Source: Sphingobacterium paludis (GTDB lineage: Bacteria > Bacteroidota > Bacteroidia > Sphingobacteriales > Sphingobacteriaceae). From it: a DNA stretch of 64,000 bases. The notes under the pieces are model-generated. The model worked only from the letters and a program-made list of their open reading frames with translations. It searched no databases and had not been told where the DNA came from. The stretch lies in assembly GCF_004364125.1 (NCBI RefSeq), contig NZ_SNZV01000012.1, positions 1 to 64,000 of the forward strand, read 5' to 3'. A program made the position numbers and the translations under genes. Position 1 is the stretch's first letter. Each line of letters begins with the position of its first letter. This document shows positions 35,991 through 45,315 of the stretch, piece by piece.

Positions 35991-37628
35991 CTACATCGCT
36001 TTTTTTGCAATGTAATCACTTTCATTGCTCAAGCGATCGACGGCTTTTACGGCTATTGCTTTCAAATTTTTCCCATTTTTTACTTTTGGAAAGCTTTTTT
36101 CGCTTTGCTGCACATCTAAGATTTCATATTCCCATGTATCTCCATATTGGGCATAAGCGATCCATTGAAACACTTGGTCTGGCTGTTTATGTAGCCATTT
36201 CGCGAACACACTGCTTGTCTCATTCGTCAATAAGAGTGTCGGCGCTAATAGCGGATTCGCCTGCAGCCATGGTGTCCGAGGAACAAGTGCTTTCTGTTGG
36301 TAAGGACCTTCTTTAATAGCTTTTAGCATGGAAGGGTTTTTTGTCAATCCAGCGATACTCCAATGTGCCACGCCCATGCTATTAGGCACGATCTGGCGGG
36401 CGGCTTCGATCTGGTTAACAATTTCCTGCGGTTTATTCGGCGAGCGGATTTCCACTGTATTTAAGCCTGGCCACAGGTGCCGTTTTTGTGTATTTTCAGA
36501 TTCCCACCACCGTAAAAGGGCCGTAAAACTCTGTCTTGCCGGCTGGATAGGCCAGTAAAGCTGTGGTGTAAAGTAATCGATCCAACCTTTGTTAAGCCAC
36601 AACTTCGCGTCTGCATATAATTCATCATATTGCGAAGAACCTGTGATACCCGCTGGATAGCCCGGTTTCCAGATGCCGAAAGGACTGATGCCAAATTTAA
36701 CGTAGTTTTTTTCGGCCTTGATACCTTTATAAACACGTTCGATAAACTTATTTACATGATCTCGGCGCCAGTCTGGGCGTGACAGCGTACCGCCGGATTT
36801 GCGGTAAGCGCTCCACGACGCATCATCCGGAAAGTCAGCGCCACCATTGTATTCCGCATACGGGTAGAAATAATCATCGAAATGCACAGCATCAATATCA
36901 TAACGTTTCACGATATCCAACACCACGCGTGCAGCGTGATCCTGTGTTTTCGGATTCGCCGGATCAAACCAATACATACCATTGCGTAGACGCAGCATCA
37001 GTTCTGGCGCTTTCTTGACGATGGACTCACTCGTTACCGATCCTCCACTGGCGTGATGTGCACGATAAGGATTAATCCACACGTGAAGCTCCAACCCACG
37101 CTTATGCGCTTCTTCCACCCAAAAACTGAGCGGATCATAGTATGGGGAAGGCTGTTTGCCTGTGGTGCCCGTCAAGAAGTAGGACCATGGTTCATAGGGA
37201 CTATCATACATGGCATCCCCTGAAGGCCTTACTTGAAAGATTACGGCATTGAAATTATTTTCCTTTAAAAGATCCAATAGTTGAATGGCTTCCCGCTTCT
37301 GCGATTCCGTGGAATAGTTTCCGCGTGTAGGCCAATTGATGTTGGCAACTGTCGCCACCCAAGCACCACGAAATTCCCTACTCACGGTTGGTAGTGTTAC
37401 CCGTAGCGGTGCTTCAATAGCCGGTTTTTCGGACTTTTTAACCGCGGGGCTGTTAACAGGTGCCGGCAACGGCTTGTTGACTTGCACACTATCCGTCTTT
37501 ACGACCTCCACTGCCGGAGATTTTAACTCCTTTGCCGCTTTTTTATGCTTACGCGATGCACAAGAAAAGAATACAACAGACATGACGAGCGCCATTGCGA
37601 CCGTACTTTTTATCGGTTTTAAATTCAT
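35991..37628 (-). CDS. GHL10 family glycosyl hydrolase-like lipoprotein (copy B)
   Basis: Lipoprotein of 545 residues (lipobox VFFSC at about 19-23), then a low-complexity linker of Lys, Pro, Ala and Val, then the GHL10 barrel: REFRGAWVATVANINWPT, AVIFQVRPSGDAMYDSPYEP, GLELHVWINPYRAHH and DIDAVHFDDYFYPYA. A C-terminal Ig-like domain follows. It is a paralogue of copy A but longer and with a different linker. The ATG at 37626-37628 gives the proper signal peptide. It lies between nagA and the secreted amidase on the same strand. Confidence 0.9.
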   Translation of the reverse strand: MNLKPIKSTVAMALVMSVVFFSCASRKHKKAAKELKSPAVEVVKTDSVQVNKPLPAPVNSPAVKKSEKPAIEAPLRVTLPTVSREFRGAWVATVANINWPTRGNYSTESQKREAIQLLDLLKENNFNAVIFQVRPSGDAMYDSPYEPWSYFLTGTTGKQPSPYYDPLSFWVEEAHKRGLELHVWINPYRAHHASGGSVTSESIVKKAPELMLRLRNGMYWFDPANPKTQDHAARVVLDIVKRYDIDAVHFDDYFYPYAEYNGGADFPDDASWSAYRKSGGTLSRPDWRRDHVNKFIERVYKGIKAEKNYVKFGISPFGIWKPGYPAGITGSSQYDELYADAKLWLNKGWIDYFTPQLYWPIQPARQSFTALLRWWESENTQKRHLWPGLNTVEIRSPNKPQEIVNQIEAARQIVPNSMGVAHWSIAGLTKNPSMLKAIKEGPYQQKALVPRTPWLQANPLLAPTLLLTNETSSVFAKWLHKQPDQVFQWIAYAQYGDTWEYEILDVQQSEKSFPKVKNGKNLKAIAVKAVDRLSNESDYIAKKAM

Positions 37629-37701
37629 AGATTGCAAAACTACACTTTTTACGCCTACCTAACGAAAGTTGGCCAAATATTCATCTGCTCGCAGGGATTT
37701 A

Positions 37702-38817
37702 TCACACACGCTTAACGCCCTCAAAAAAAACAGATTGAACATTATAATGGGCGTCAAAGACCAATACGTTGGCCACTGAAGCGCTGTTTAAATTTCCGAG
37801 ATCTTCTCTGTCGATTAATCTCGCCGGATATGTTGTTGCCATGCGGATCGCTTCCTCAAGGGGAATCCCCGCTTGCTCTACACAATTTTTTACAGCGCCC
37901 AACATGGTTAGGGCTGAGCCACTCAGCGTACCATCCGGCAATGTATAATGATCGTTGTTTCGCACATGTTGATACACCCCCTCATTACAGCCCCCAACCG
38001 CATCCGTAATAAGAAACAAGCGGTCTTGCATAAGCTGTTTACTGATTTTTACAGCCTCATAATCCACGTGTATACCATCCACAATAATGGAAGCCATGGT
38101 CGTTTGGTGCTGAACTGTGGCACCGGGGAGCCCGGTCTCGCGGTGATGCAATGGAGACATCGCATTCCAAAGATGGGTGGTAGTCTTTATTCCACGATGA
38201 AAACCTGCCGTAGCTTCGGCGAAAGTGGCCGCACTATGACCTGCACTTAATAGAATACCTCTTTCCAGTAAGGAATCTATGGCGTCTTTGTCGATAAGCT
38301 CAGGAGCCACCGTCATCATTTTTACCGATCCTTGATTTTCTTCCAACAGCCGATCTATGTTTTCTGGCGTTGGCGGTAAGATCAGCGCTGCCGGATGTGC
38401 TCCCCTCTTGTTCACATTCAGGAAGGGCCCCTCTAGATGCAAGCCTAAAGCAATTTTCGGCTGGGCAGCTTCGAAAATCCGGATCGCTTCCTTAAACACC
38501 GATAAGGTGTTGGTGGCTAAGGTCATCATAAAAGAAGTACAGCCCTGAGCCAATATTTGCTGTTCTATCTTGTGCAGCGACTCCGCACTCAATTGTGCGG
38601 AAAAGAGGTCATCGCCGGTGCCGTAAATCTGCAAATCGATAAGCCCTGCACAGATATTTCCATTATCGACATCTAATTGTATATAGTCTTCGGGAATAGC
38701 GTGCTGGGGGAATATTCCGTGAATCCTGTCTCCCTCTAAAAGTAGAGCATGACCCAAAAAGCTATCGTCACCATTGAAGATTCGCCCATTGACGAGCGCT
38801 GTTTTCTGCTTTTGCAT
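37702..38817 (-). CDS. nagA: N-acetylglucosamine-6-phosphate deacetylase
   Basis: Removes the acetyl group from GlcNAc 6-phosphate, the product of MurQ, to give glucosamine 6-phosphate in the cytoplasm. Amidohydrolase fold, 371 residues. Motifs: GLIDLQIYG near 58, LGLHLEGPFLN (metal-ligand Glu), SAGHSAA, THLWNAMSPLHHRE (metal His and substrate loop) and FLITDAVGG (catalytic Asp). It is the first gene of the series nagA-GHL10-amidase on the minus strand. No nagB lies in the window. Confidence 0.95.
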   Translation of the reverse strand: MQKQKTALVNGRIFNGDDSFLGHALLLEGDRIHGIFPQHAIPEDYIQLDVDNGNICAGLIDLQIYGTGDDLFSAQLSAESLHKIEQQILAQGCTSFMMTLATNTLSVFKEAIRIFEAAQPKIALGLHLEGPFLNVNKRGAHPAALILPPTPENIDRLLEENQGSVKMMTVAPELIDKDAIDSLLERGILLSAGHSAATFAEATAGFHRGIKTTTHLWNAMSPLHHRETGLPGATVQHQTTMASIIVDGIHVDYEAVKISKQLMQDRLFLITDAVGGCNEGVYQHVRNNDHYTLPDGTLSGSALTMLGAVKNCVEQAGIPLEEAIRMATTYPARLIDREDLGNLNSASVANVLVFDAHYNVQSVFFEGVKRV

Positions 38818-39214
38818 AATCGAAGGTTTCTATCTTACGGACGAGCTGCAATCCATCCTACCCGTCCAAACCGACAATTTAATGAATTTTGAACGAATGG
38901 AAAAATTAAGGTTCGTGCTTTATGTTCAATTCATCATTGCTATTTTAGATTAGGGATTGTAAATTAGCCTGATGAAGTCGAAACACCATCAACCCGAACT
39001 GTCTAAGTCCTCTCGATTTAATCTAAGGGCGATGCGGACGATGAATATTATAGCGATCTCGGTTTTTATCCTCGCGATTATCTATAAAGTATTTTTCGCG
39101 AAATAGCCGCAATATCGCTACGTCTGCTTGTTCTGGAGCAAAGCAAAAGCGTTAACACCCGGCTGGGCAGATGGTGTATTGACCATTCCATTTTTACAAT
39201 AAACATGATGCAAT
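38818..39214. other. 397-base gap between nagA and the RidA gene
   Basis: Divergent intergenic region. It contains one plausible small membrane protein gene (38972-39106); I see no locus motif and no exact -7 box before nagA. Confidence 0.5.
38972..39106 (+). CDS. small single-pass membrane protein
   Basis: A 44-codon frame from ATG to TAG. The N-terminal half is polar and basic (MKSKHHQPELSKSSRFNLRA), and the second half is a single hydrophobic segment, NIIAISVFILAIIYKVFF, ending AK. The positive-then-hydrophobic layout is that of a small inner-membrane protein. It lies 108 bases before the RidA gene on the same strand. I recognise no family; whether it is translated is uncertain. Confidence 0.45.
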   Translation: MKSKHHQPELSKSSRFNLRAMRTMNIIAISVFILAIIYKVFFAK

Positions 39215-39601
39215 ATGGCAGAAAAACAAATTTTAAATACAGAAAATGCTCCGGCAGCTATTGGTCCATATAACCAAGCGGTGAAGGCCGGACACACGTT
39301 ATACGTCTCCGGTCAGATTCCCTTGATACCGGGCAGCATGGAACTTATTAGCTCAGGTGTTGCTGATGAAACGCATCAGGTCTTGAAAAATGTACATGCC
39401 ATTCTGGAACATGCAGGCTATAGCTTCAACGATGTGGTGAAAGCCAGTATTTTCATAAACGACATGGTTGATTTCGCGACCATCAATGAGGTTTATGCGC
39501 AGTATTTTACGGACAATCAGCCCGCTCGTGAGTGCGTCGCCGTCAAAACCTTACCGAAAAATGTAAACGTCGAAATTTCCGTAATCGCTTGGAAAGATTA
39601 A
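39215..39601 (+). CDS. ridA: RidA family 2-iminobutanoate/2-iminopropanoate deaminase
   Basis: Hydrolyses reactive enamine/imine intermediates formed by PLP enzymes. At 128 residues it fits. Seen motifs: GPYNQAVKAG, YVSGQIPLIP, VVKASIFINDMVDFATINEVY, and PARECVAVKTLPKNVNVEISVIA, which holds the conserved substrate-carboxylate Arg of RidA. It is followed 2 bases later by a transporter gene on the same strand. The RidA call is strong; subfamily identity is likely but not certain. Confidence 0.93.
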   Translation: MAEKQILNTENAPAAIGPYNQAVKAGHTLYVSGQIPLIPGSMELISSGVADETHQVLKNVHAILEHAGYSFNDVVKASIFINDMVDFATINEVYAQYFTDNQPARECVAVKTLPKNVNVEISVIAWKD

Positions 39602-39603
39602 TC

Positions 39604-40518
39604 GTGGCAGAGAAAATTGAAAATACGGAAAGCCGCAGAACTTATTTTCTTGCGGCTTTTTTGGCACCCCTCATTTGGGGGTTTATGTCTATACCAGTAC
39701 GCTGGGTAAGGGACTGGTCCGCTGACGACATTTTGAATTACCGCATCCTCTCCGGTTTGTTAATGCTGTGGGGCTATATTTTAGTCTTTAGGCGCAAAGC
39801 GCTCAAACAAGACCTCCATCATTTTCGCGAACTGGAAGCCCGGGGAAAGCGAAACGCTGTCGGGCTGACACTATTTGCCTCTATATGCATCTTTGGCAAC
39901 TGGTATACTTACATTTACGCCATTAATAATATCAGCGTACAATCGGCCGCCTTCGGGTATATGATCTGTCCATTGATTACCACCTTCGCCGCATTTATCA
40001 TCCTAAAGGAGCAGCTTTCGGTCATCAAGTGGATTGCTTTAGCTTTAGCCCTTGTTAGTGTAGGGTTGTTAGCCAGCGGCTCGCTAATAGACGGTTTGTG
40101 GTCTTTAGGTATCGCATCGTTGTACGCGTTCTATCTGATCAGCCAACGTGTCTTGCAGGGCTTCGACAAACTCAATGTACTTGCTGTACAACTGGCCATC
40201 TGTTCGCTATTTATCATCCCAATCCTATTTATTCAGGGACATCCTTTGCCTCACGGGACTACGTTTTGGACATCCATCATTTTGATTGCAGTGGTTTTCA
40301 CGATCATCCCGTTATTTCTCAGCATGTACGCACTATCAAAAATTTCTTCAAGCACGACGGGCGTGTTACTTTATGTGAATCCTATTATCGCCTTCCTACT
40401 CGCTATATTTTTTTTTAAAGAAGAGGTAGACCCCCATAAATATATGGCCTATGGTATTTTGATCGTGGCCATCATGCTGTTTAACTCCACAACGTTGCGC
40501 AGCATGATACGCCGATAA
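39604..40518 (+). CDS. RarD-like EamA family transporter
   Basis: Inner-membrane drug/metabolite transporter of 304 residues with about 10 hydrophobic segments. Two EamA repeats: PLIWGFMSIPVRW with ILNYRILSGLL in the first, and IPLFLSMYALSKISSSTTGVLL with NPIIAFLLAIFFFKEEV in the second. NWYTYIYAINNISVQSAAFGYMICPL is the RarD-type signature. I chose the GTG at 39604, 2 bases after the ridA stop, instead of an ATG inside ridA, because the longer form adds only a basic tail. The substrate is unknown. Confidence 0.88.
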   Translation: MAEKIENTESRRTYFLAAFLAPLIWGFMSIPVRWVRDWSADDILNYRILSGLLMLWGYILVFRRKALKQDLHHFRELEARGKRNAVGLTLFASICIFGNWYTYIYAINNISVQSAAFGYMICPLITTFAAFIILKEQLSVIKWIALALALVSVGLLASGSLIDGLWSLGIASLYAFYLISQRVLQGFDKLNVLAVQLAICSLFIIPILFIQGHPLPHGTTFWTSIILIAVVFTIIPLFLSMYALSKISSSTTGVLLYVNPIIAFLLAIFFFKEEVDPHKYMAYGILIVAIMLFNSTTLRSMIRR

Positions 40519-40698
40519 ATAATGATCAGCCAAGAGCATGTTGCCCCTTTCTTATTTCGTAGTGTCGATAACTGTGATACGCGCACGGGTCGGTCTGTTG
40601 CGTTCGCAAGGCACTAAGGCCTGAGGCGTAGCTCCGTATTCGCGTACTCTTCGCTCGATATCTCCCTGCTAACAGATCGTTGTGTTCAAAAGTTAATT

Positions 40699-40740
40699 AG
40701 CGGCTCTACTTCCTTTTCTATAAGCCGCTTTTCTTTTTCT
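40699..40740 (+). terminator. terminator overlapping the VF530 gene end
   Basis: AGCGGCT and AGCCGCT form a 7-bp stem around a 17-base loop, followed on the plus strand by TTTCTTTTTCT. It would end the ridA-rarD transcript; its 3' arm lies in the last codons of the convergent VF530 gene. Confidence 0.5.
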
Positions 40741-40957
40741 GTCGTAACATATACAGATACAAACTCTCCACCTTGGCTCTCGCCCAAGGTGTTTTTCGTA
40801 AAAACTTAAGCGATGAGTTTATGCTAGGATTGTCTGTAAAGCACTTGATCTTGATTTGCTCACCAAGTTCATCGAAACTCCCGAAGTATTCCAGCAGCTC
40901 TTCCAAAATCGCATCCAGCCGCTTCCCGTGCAACGGATCTTTTGAATTTTCCATCAT
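40718..40957 (-). CDS. VF530 family protein (DUF2132)
   Basis: A 79-residue protein that fits the VF530 family along its whole length: KDPLHGKRLDAILEELLEYFG, GEQIKIKCFTDNPSINSSLKFL and RKTPWARAKVESLYLYML. VF530 is a small helical protein with a predicted DNA-binding role. It stands alone and is convergent with the transporter gene. Two adjacent ATG codons open it (40955-40957 and 40952-40954). The family call is strong; the biological role is not known. Confidence 0.9.
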   Translation of the reverse strand: MMENSKDPLHGKRLDAILEELLEYFGSFDELGEQIKIKCFTDNPSINSSLKFLRKTPWARAKVESLYLYMLRQKKKSGL

Positions 40958-41211
40958 GGTTTAAAGGTAGCACTATGCCTGGAATATTTGGGATTGACCA
41001 GAAAAGCTTTTAAAAAATTATTATAGATTCAGGTGAAATCATGGGATGCTATGTTAAGACATGATATACGACGGCGATACGGTACAGCAGTGCCTGTACG
41101 CATCACGCGCAATAAATTAATCTCCCCAACCTGTCGCGCTATTTAAATCTTCTACGTATGATATATATCAAACCCAAAGAGCTTAAAAAAGATATGAAAG
41201 AATGTTCACCA

Positions 41212-41619
41212 ATGACTATCACCACGAAACTTTGTTTTATCGTACTGTGCTGCCTCTCTCTTGCGCTGAGCGCGTGTAGCAAGGCGGAACAGCATGAAAA
41301 TCCTTATGCCAACCTTCCCGAGCCTGAGCTGGAAAAGTTAGCAAATGAAAAATATGGAGCCATTATCGCGCTCGCTCAACATGTCCCTTGCACCGATGCG
41401 AAACAATGGAAAATGATGGATATGCAAAGCGTTTGCGGACGCAATCACCTCGTTTATCATCAAAACGCGGATGAGGCGGAGCTACGCCGTCTACTTCGCG
41501 ATTACGAAGCAGTCATTGAGATTTACGCACCCCTTATCGCTCCACGCATTAGCTGTATAGCCTATCAGGAGCCTAAAGGTATAGCTTGCCGAGACGAAAG
41601 GCCCATATTAACGTATTAG
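41212..41619 (+). CDS. hypothetical lipoprotein
   Basis: About 135 residues. The signal peptide begins MTITTKLCFIVLCCLSLALSAC with lipobox LSAC, then a short, mostly helical mature domain with conserved-looking cysteines (HVPCTDAKQW, SVCGRN, ISCIAYQ, IACRDE) that could form disulphides in the periplasm. I chose the ATG at 41212 because it starts the signal peptide; ATGs at 41158 and 41194 would add a basic extension. It lies upstream of recG but 120 bases away. No family is recognised. Confidence 0.72.
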   Translation: MTITTKLCFIVLCCLSLALSACSKAEQHENPYANLPEPELEKLANEKYGAIIALAQHVPCTDAKQWKMMDMQSVCGRNHLVYHQNADEAELRRLLRDYEAVIEIYAPLIAPRISCIAYQEPKGIACRDERPILTY

Positions 41620-41741
41620 ATTTTTCAGGTTTGCAATAGCACGCCTATCGATCAAGGGGTGCTACCACAACGAATTGCTCAGCCTTATCCGTTAAATATA
41701 TGGAGCGCTAAGATTATTTTAGTAAATTAGTCGGTTCCAAA

Positions 41742-43847
41742 ATGGCTGATTTATCTGTAATAACTCCGATAGAATATCTGAAGGGTGTGGGTCCGCAGAA
41801 GGCTGATGTGCTCAAAAAAGAGCTGCAGGTTTTTACCATTGGCGACTTGCTGCAACACTACCCTTTCCGTTATATCGACCGCACCAAATTTCACAAACTT
41901 CGGGAAATACATCCTGATATGGTAGGCGCGCAGGTGCTTGGTCGCCTCACGTCACTACAAGAAGTAGGCGAAAAGCGTGCCCGCCGGCTGGTGGGCCAAT
42001 TTCGCGATGACACGGGAAGCATAGAACTGGTTTGGTTTCAAAGCATTACATGGCTGCAGAAAAGTCTAAAAGTAGGCGCAGCATATATCTGCTATGGCAA
42101 GCCCTCGGAATTTAACGGCCAAATATCCATTACGCACCCCGAAATGGAACTATATTCGGCGCAGGAGAAAAAAATAGGGAACTTGACGATGCAGCCCGTT
42201 TATTCGTCTACAGAAAAGTTAAAAAAATTTAACCTCGATAGCAAAGGCATTCAAAAGCTGCAACAAGCAGCGCTGGAAATTGTGTTCCGTAGTCTGCGGG
42301 ATACCATGCCCGATTATCTGCTTGAGAAACATCGGTTAATGCCCTACCCGCAGGCGTTGCTGGCTATCCACTTTCCTCAACACGTTGACGAACTAAACGC
42401 GGCGATACGCCGACTTAAGTTTGAAGAGCTATTCTTTATACAGCTAAGGCTATTGCGCAACAAGCAGCTGAATACACAGAAATACCGAGGACATCGATTC
42501 GACCAGGTTGGGGAAAAGTTTAACACGTTTTTTAATGAACGCCTGCCCTTTCCGCTTACCAATGCGCAGAAACGTGTGGTGAAAGAGATCCGTTTAGATA
42601 CGAATACCGGTGCACAGATGAATCGCTTGGTACAGGGTGATGTAGGTTCAGGAAAAACAGTCGTTGCCTTAATGGCGATGCTTTTAGCGATTGACAATGG
42701 CTACCAAGCCTGTATGATGGCTCCCACAGAGATCTTAGCCCAGCAGCATTACACCGGGCTTAGTAGTCTATTGGGTGAAGATTTGTGTCGTGTCAAACTA
42801 CTGACCGGATCGACGCCAGCTAAAGAACGCAGGCGCATTCATCAGGACCTGGAAGACGGCAGTTTGGATATCCTCATCGGTACACACGCCTTGATTGAGG
42901 ACAAGGTTAAGTTTAAAAATATTGGCTTTGTCGTTATTGACGAACAGCATCGTTTCGGTGTGGAGCAACGCGCTAAGCTCTGGCGCAAAAATGCGATCCC
43001 CCCGCATATGCTCGTGATGACCGCTACACCAATACCGCGAACCTTAGCGATGACGATGTATGGAGATCTGGATATCTCCATCATTGATGAGCTTCCGGCG
43101 GGGCGGAAGCCGATAAAAACGGTACATTTTTTCGAAAACCAACGCTTGCGTGTATTTGGTTTTATGCGCGATGAAATCGCAAAAGGAAGACAGGTGTATG
43201 TTGTCTATCCATTAATTAAAGAAAGTGAAAAGATGGATCTGCTCTTTTTGGAGGCAGGTTTAGAAAATCTACAACGCGAGTTTCCGTTGCCTGCTTACAA
43301 GATCAGTATTGTTCATGGCAAGATGCCCGTGAAGGACAAAGATTTTGAGATGCAGCGCTTTGTGAAGGGCGAGACGCAAATTATGGTCGCCACAACGGTC
43401 ATCGAAGTGGGTGTCAATGTACCTAATGCATCCGTTATGATTATCGAAAATTCAGAACGATTTGGTTTGTCACAGCTGCATCAGCTTCGTGGGCGCGTGG
43501 GCCGAGGCGCAGAGCAGTCATTCTGCATTTTAATGTCAGGCAATAAACTAAGCAAAGAAGGCCGGAAGCGCCTCGAAACCATGGTACGCACAGTCGATGG
43601 CTTCGAAATAGCAGAGGTAGACCTGCAGTTACGCGGCCCTGGTGATATTTCAGGCACCCAACAGTCGGGCATTTTGGAAATGAAAATTGCAAACCTAGCG
43701 TCTGACCAGGCCATACTGACGGAGGCAAGAAACAGCGTCATCGAGATCTTTAAGCAAGACCCCTCCCTTACACAGGAGGAAAACAAATTACTCGTTTCCT
43801 ATCTTGCGCAACGGGGGCCAAACATATCTTGGGATAAAATTTCGTAG
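41742..43847 (+). CDS. recG: ATP-dependent DNA helicase RecG
   Basis: Helicase that reverses stalled forks and moves branched DNA, in recombination and repair. At 701 residues it fits. The N-terminal wedge/OB domain spans about 1-190 (PIEYLKGVGPQKADVL, RLVGQFRDDTGSIELVWF). SF2 motifs: GDVGSGKTVVA (Walker A, near 300), DEQHRFGVEQR (Walker B with the RecG-type DEQH), MTATPIPRTLAM, and TTVIEVGVNVPNA with LHQLRGRVGRG near 580. All motifs are intact. It is a single gene convergent with hflX. Confidence 0.97.
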   Translation: MADLSVITPIEYLKGVGPQKADVLKKELQVFTIGDLLQHYPFRYIDRTKFHKLREIHPDMVGAQVLGRLTSLQEVGEKRARRLVGQFRDDTGSIELVWFQSITWLQKSLKVGAAYICYGKPSEFNGQISITHPEMELYSAQEKKIGNLTMQPVYSSTEKLKKFNLDSKGIQKLQQAALEIVFRSLRDTMPDYLLEKHRLMPYPQALLAIHFPQHVDELNAAIRRLKFEELFFIQLRLLRNKQLNTQKYRGHRFDQVGEKFNTFFNERLPFPLTNAQKRVVKEIRLDTNTGAQMNRLVQGDVGSGKTVVALMAMLLAIDNGYQACMMAPTEILAQQHYTGLSSLLGEDLCRVKLLTGSTPAKERRRIHQDLEDGSLDILIGTHALIEDKVKFKNIGFVVIDEQHRFGVEQRAKLWRKNAIPPHMLVMTATPIPRTLAMTMYGDLDISIIDELPAGRKPIKTVHFFENQRLRVFGFMRDEIAKGRQVYVVYPLIKESEKMDLLFLEAGLENLQREFPLPAYKISIVHGKMPVKDKDFEMQRFVKGETQIMVATTVIEVGVNVPNASVMIIENSERFGLSQLHQLRGRVGRGAEQSFCILMSGNKLSKEGRKRLETMVRTVDGFEIAEVDLQLRGPGDISGTQQSGILEMKIANLASDQAILTEARNSVIEIFKQDPSLTQEENKLLVSYLAQRGPNISWDKIS

Positions 43848-43860
43848 CCGAAGGGAGCAG

Positions 43861-43895
43861 TCGCTGCAAAATTCTACAAACCGACTTTGCAGCGA
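43861..43895. terminator. hairpin between recG and hflX
   Basis: TCGCTGCAAA and TTTGCAGCGA form a perfect 10-bp stem around a 15-base loop in the 58-base gap between convergent genes. No long T-run follows on either strand, so it may act as a bidirectional stop or an mRNA end barrier. Confidence 0.55.
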
Positions 43896-43905
43896 AAGTA
43901 TAGTA

Positions 43906-45096
43906 TTAATACAATAAATTATTGTAAGGATAACGCTGGTTATGCAGGTCAACAACGATGCTGTACAGGCGCTCTTTAAATTCCTCCACATTGGTTTTAT
44001 CGGTTGCTGATATAAATATAGCTGGATCAGAATTCCTCGCCATCCACGAGTTTCGAAAATCATCAAGCGTGACTTTTACTTCCTCGCCTTCTTCGGTCTC
44101 CGAAACTGGCGCTTTGTACGCATCAATTTTATTGAACACCGTAATAACGGGCTTATCCAAAGCACCCAATTCTTTCAGCGTTTCGTTTACCGCCTGGATA
44201 TGATCTTCAAAGTTCGGGTGTGAGATATCCACGACGTGGATAAGGATATCCGCCTCACGAACCTCGTCTAACGTAGACTTAAAGCATTCCACTAAATGAT
44301 GCGGTAGCTTGCGAATGAAACCGACCGTGTCGGAAAGGAGAAAGGGCAAATTATCGATCACCACTTTACGTACCGTGGTATCCAAGGTTGCAAAAAGTTT
44401 GTTCTCAATCAGCACATCAGATTTCGAAACCATATTCATAATCGTGGATTTACCCACATTCGTGTAGCCAACCAAAGCTGCTCGAATTAATTCACCTCGG
44501 TTTTTTCGTTGCGTTTCATTCTGCTTGTCAATCTGTTTCAAACGATCTTTCAACAAGGATATCTTGTTGAGGATCATCCGTCTATCGGATTCGATCTGAC
44601 TTTCACCGGGCCCGCGCATACCGATACCCCCACGTTGCCTTTCCAAGTGGGTCCACATGCGCGTCAATCGCGGAAGGACATATTGCAATTGTGCCAATTC
44701 GACCTGTGTTTTCGCTTGTGCCGTTTGCGCGTGTCGCGCGAAAATATCTAAAATCAAATTCGAGCGATCCAATACTTTGATCTGGAATTCCTTCTCTATA
44801 TTCCGCAGCTGCGAAGGGGAAAGCTCATCATCAAAAACGACCATATCCACCTCTTCCGCAATAATATAGGCTTTTATCTCTTCCAGCTTTCCGCTGCCCA
44901 CAAAGGTGGCGCGATCAGGATAGGCCAATTTTTGCGTAAATATACCTTTATTCACGCCACCCGCCGTCTCCACCAAAAAGGCGAGTTCTTCCAAATATTC
45001 ATGCGCCTTCGCTTCGGTAGTGTCTGGTGTAATTACCGAAACCAAAACCGCCGTTTCTGGCTTTATCGCTGTATCGTAAATTTTTGTTCTTGCCAT
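43906..45096 (-). CDS. hflX: GTPase HflX
   Basis: Ribosome-binding GTPase, in other bacteria involved in splitting stalled or heat-damaged ribosomes. 396 residues. The N-terminal HflX domain carries YLEELAFLVETAGG and KLEEIKAYI, the linker has RGGIGMRGPGESQIE, and the G domain has GYTNVGKST (G1), DTVGF (G3) and TVFNKID (G4). A C-terminal extension follows. A -7 box lies 92 bases upstream. The assignment is secure; the exact cellular role in this group is not. Confidence 0.96.
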   Translation of the reverse strand: MARTKIYDTAIKPETAVLVSVITPDTTEAKAHEYLEELAFLVETAGGVNKGIFTQKLAYPDRATFVGSGKLEEIKAYIIAEEVDMVVFDDELSPSQLRNIEKEFQIKVLDRSNLILDIFARHAQTAQAKTQVELAQLQYVLPRLTRMWTHLERQRGGIGMRGPGESQIESDRRMILNKISLLKDRLKQIDKQNETQRKNRGELIRAALVGYTNVGKSTIMNMVSKSDVLIENKLFATLDTTVRKVVIDNLPFLLSDTVGFIRKLPHHLVECFKSTLDEVREADILIHVVDISHPNFEDHIQAVNETLKELGALDKPVITVFNKIDAYKAPVSETEEGEEVKVTLDDFRNSWMARNSDPAIFISATDKTNVEEFKERLYSIVVDLHNQRYPYNNLLY

Positions 45097-45187
45097 GTAT
45101 TGTAGTAGCTATTCGCTATAAAATTAAAAACTATTGAATTTTCAAAATTCGTGCCTTTAATATGATATTCAATGTATAATAAGGATA

Positions 45188-45195
45188 CAAAGATA
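45188..45195 (-). promoter_or_regulatory. -7 promoter element of hflX
   Basis: TATCTTTG on the minus strand, an exact TAnnTTTG match 92 bases upstream of hflX. No good -33 box. Confidence 0.45.
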
Positions 45196-45259
45196 GCTGT
45201 TTTTATCCGTTCTTGACATCGGCTCTATAATCCATGAAACAATTTCTCCTGTAAATCCG

Positions 45260-45267
45260 TAAATTTG
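45260..45267 (+). promoter_or_regulatory. -7 promoter element of lipB
   Basis: TAAATTTG, an exact TAnnTTTG match, 49 bases upstream of lipB. It leaves a leader of about 40 bases. Confidence 0.45.
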
Positions 45268-45315
45268 TATGCTACATTCTTCTTGTTAGAAGATGAGAGG
45301 TTATAGATCGTTCAC

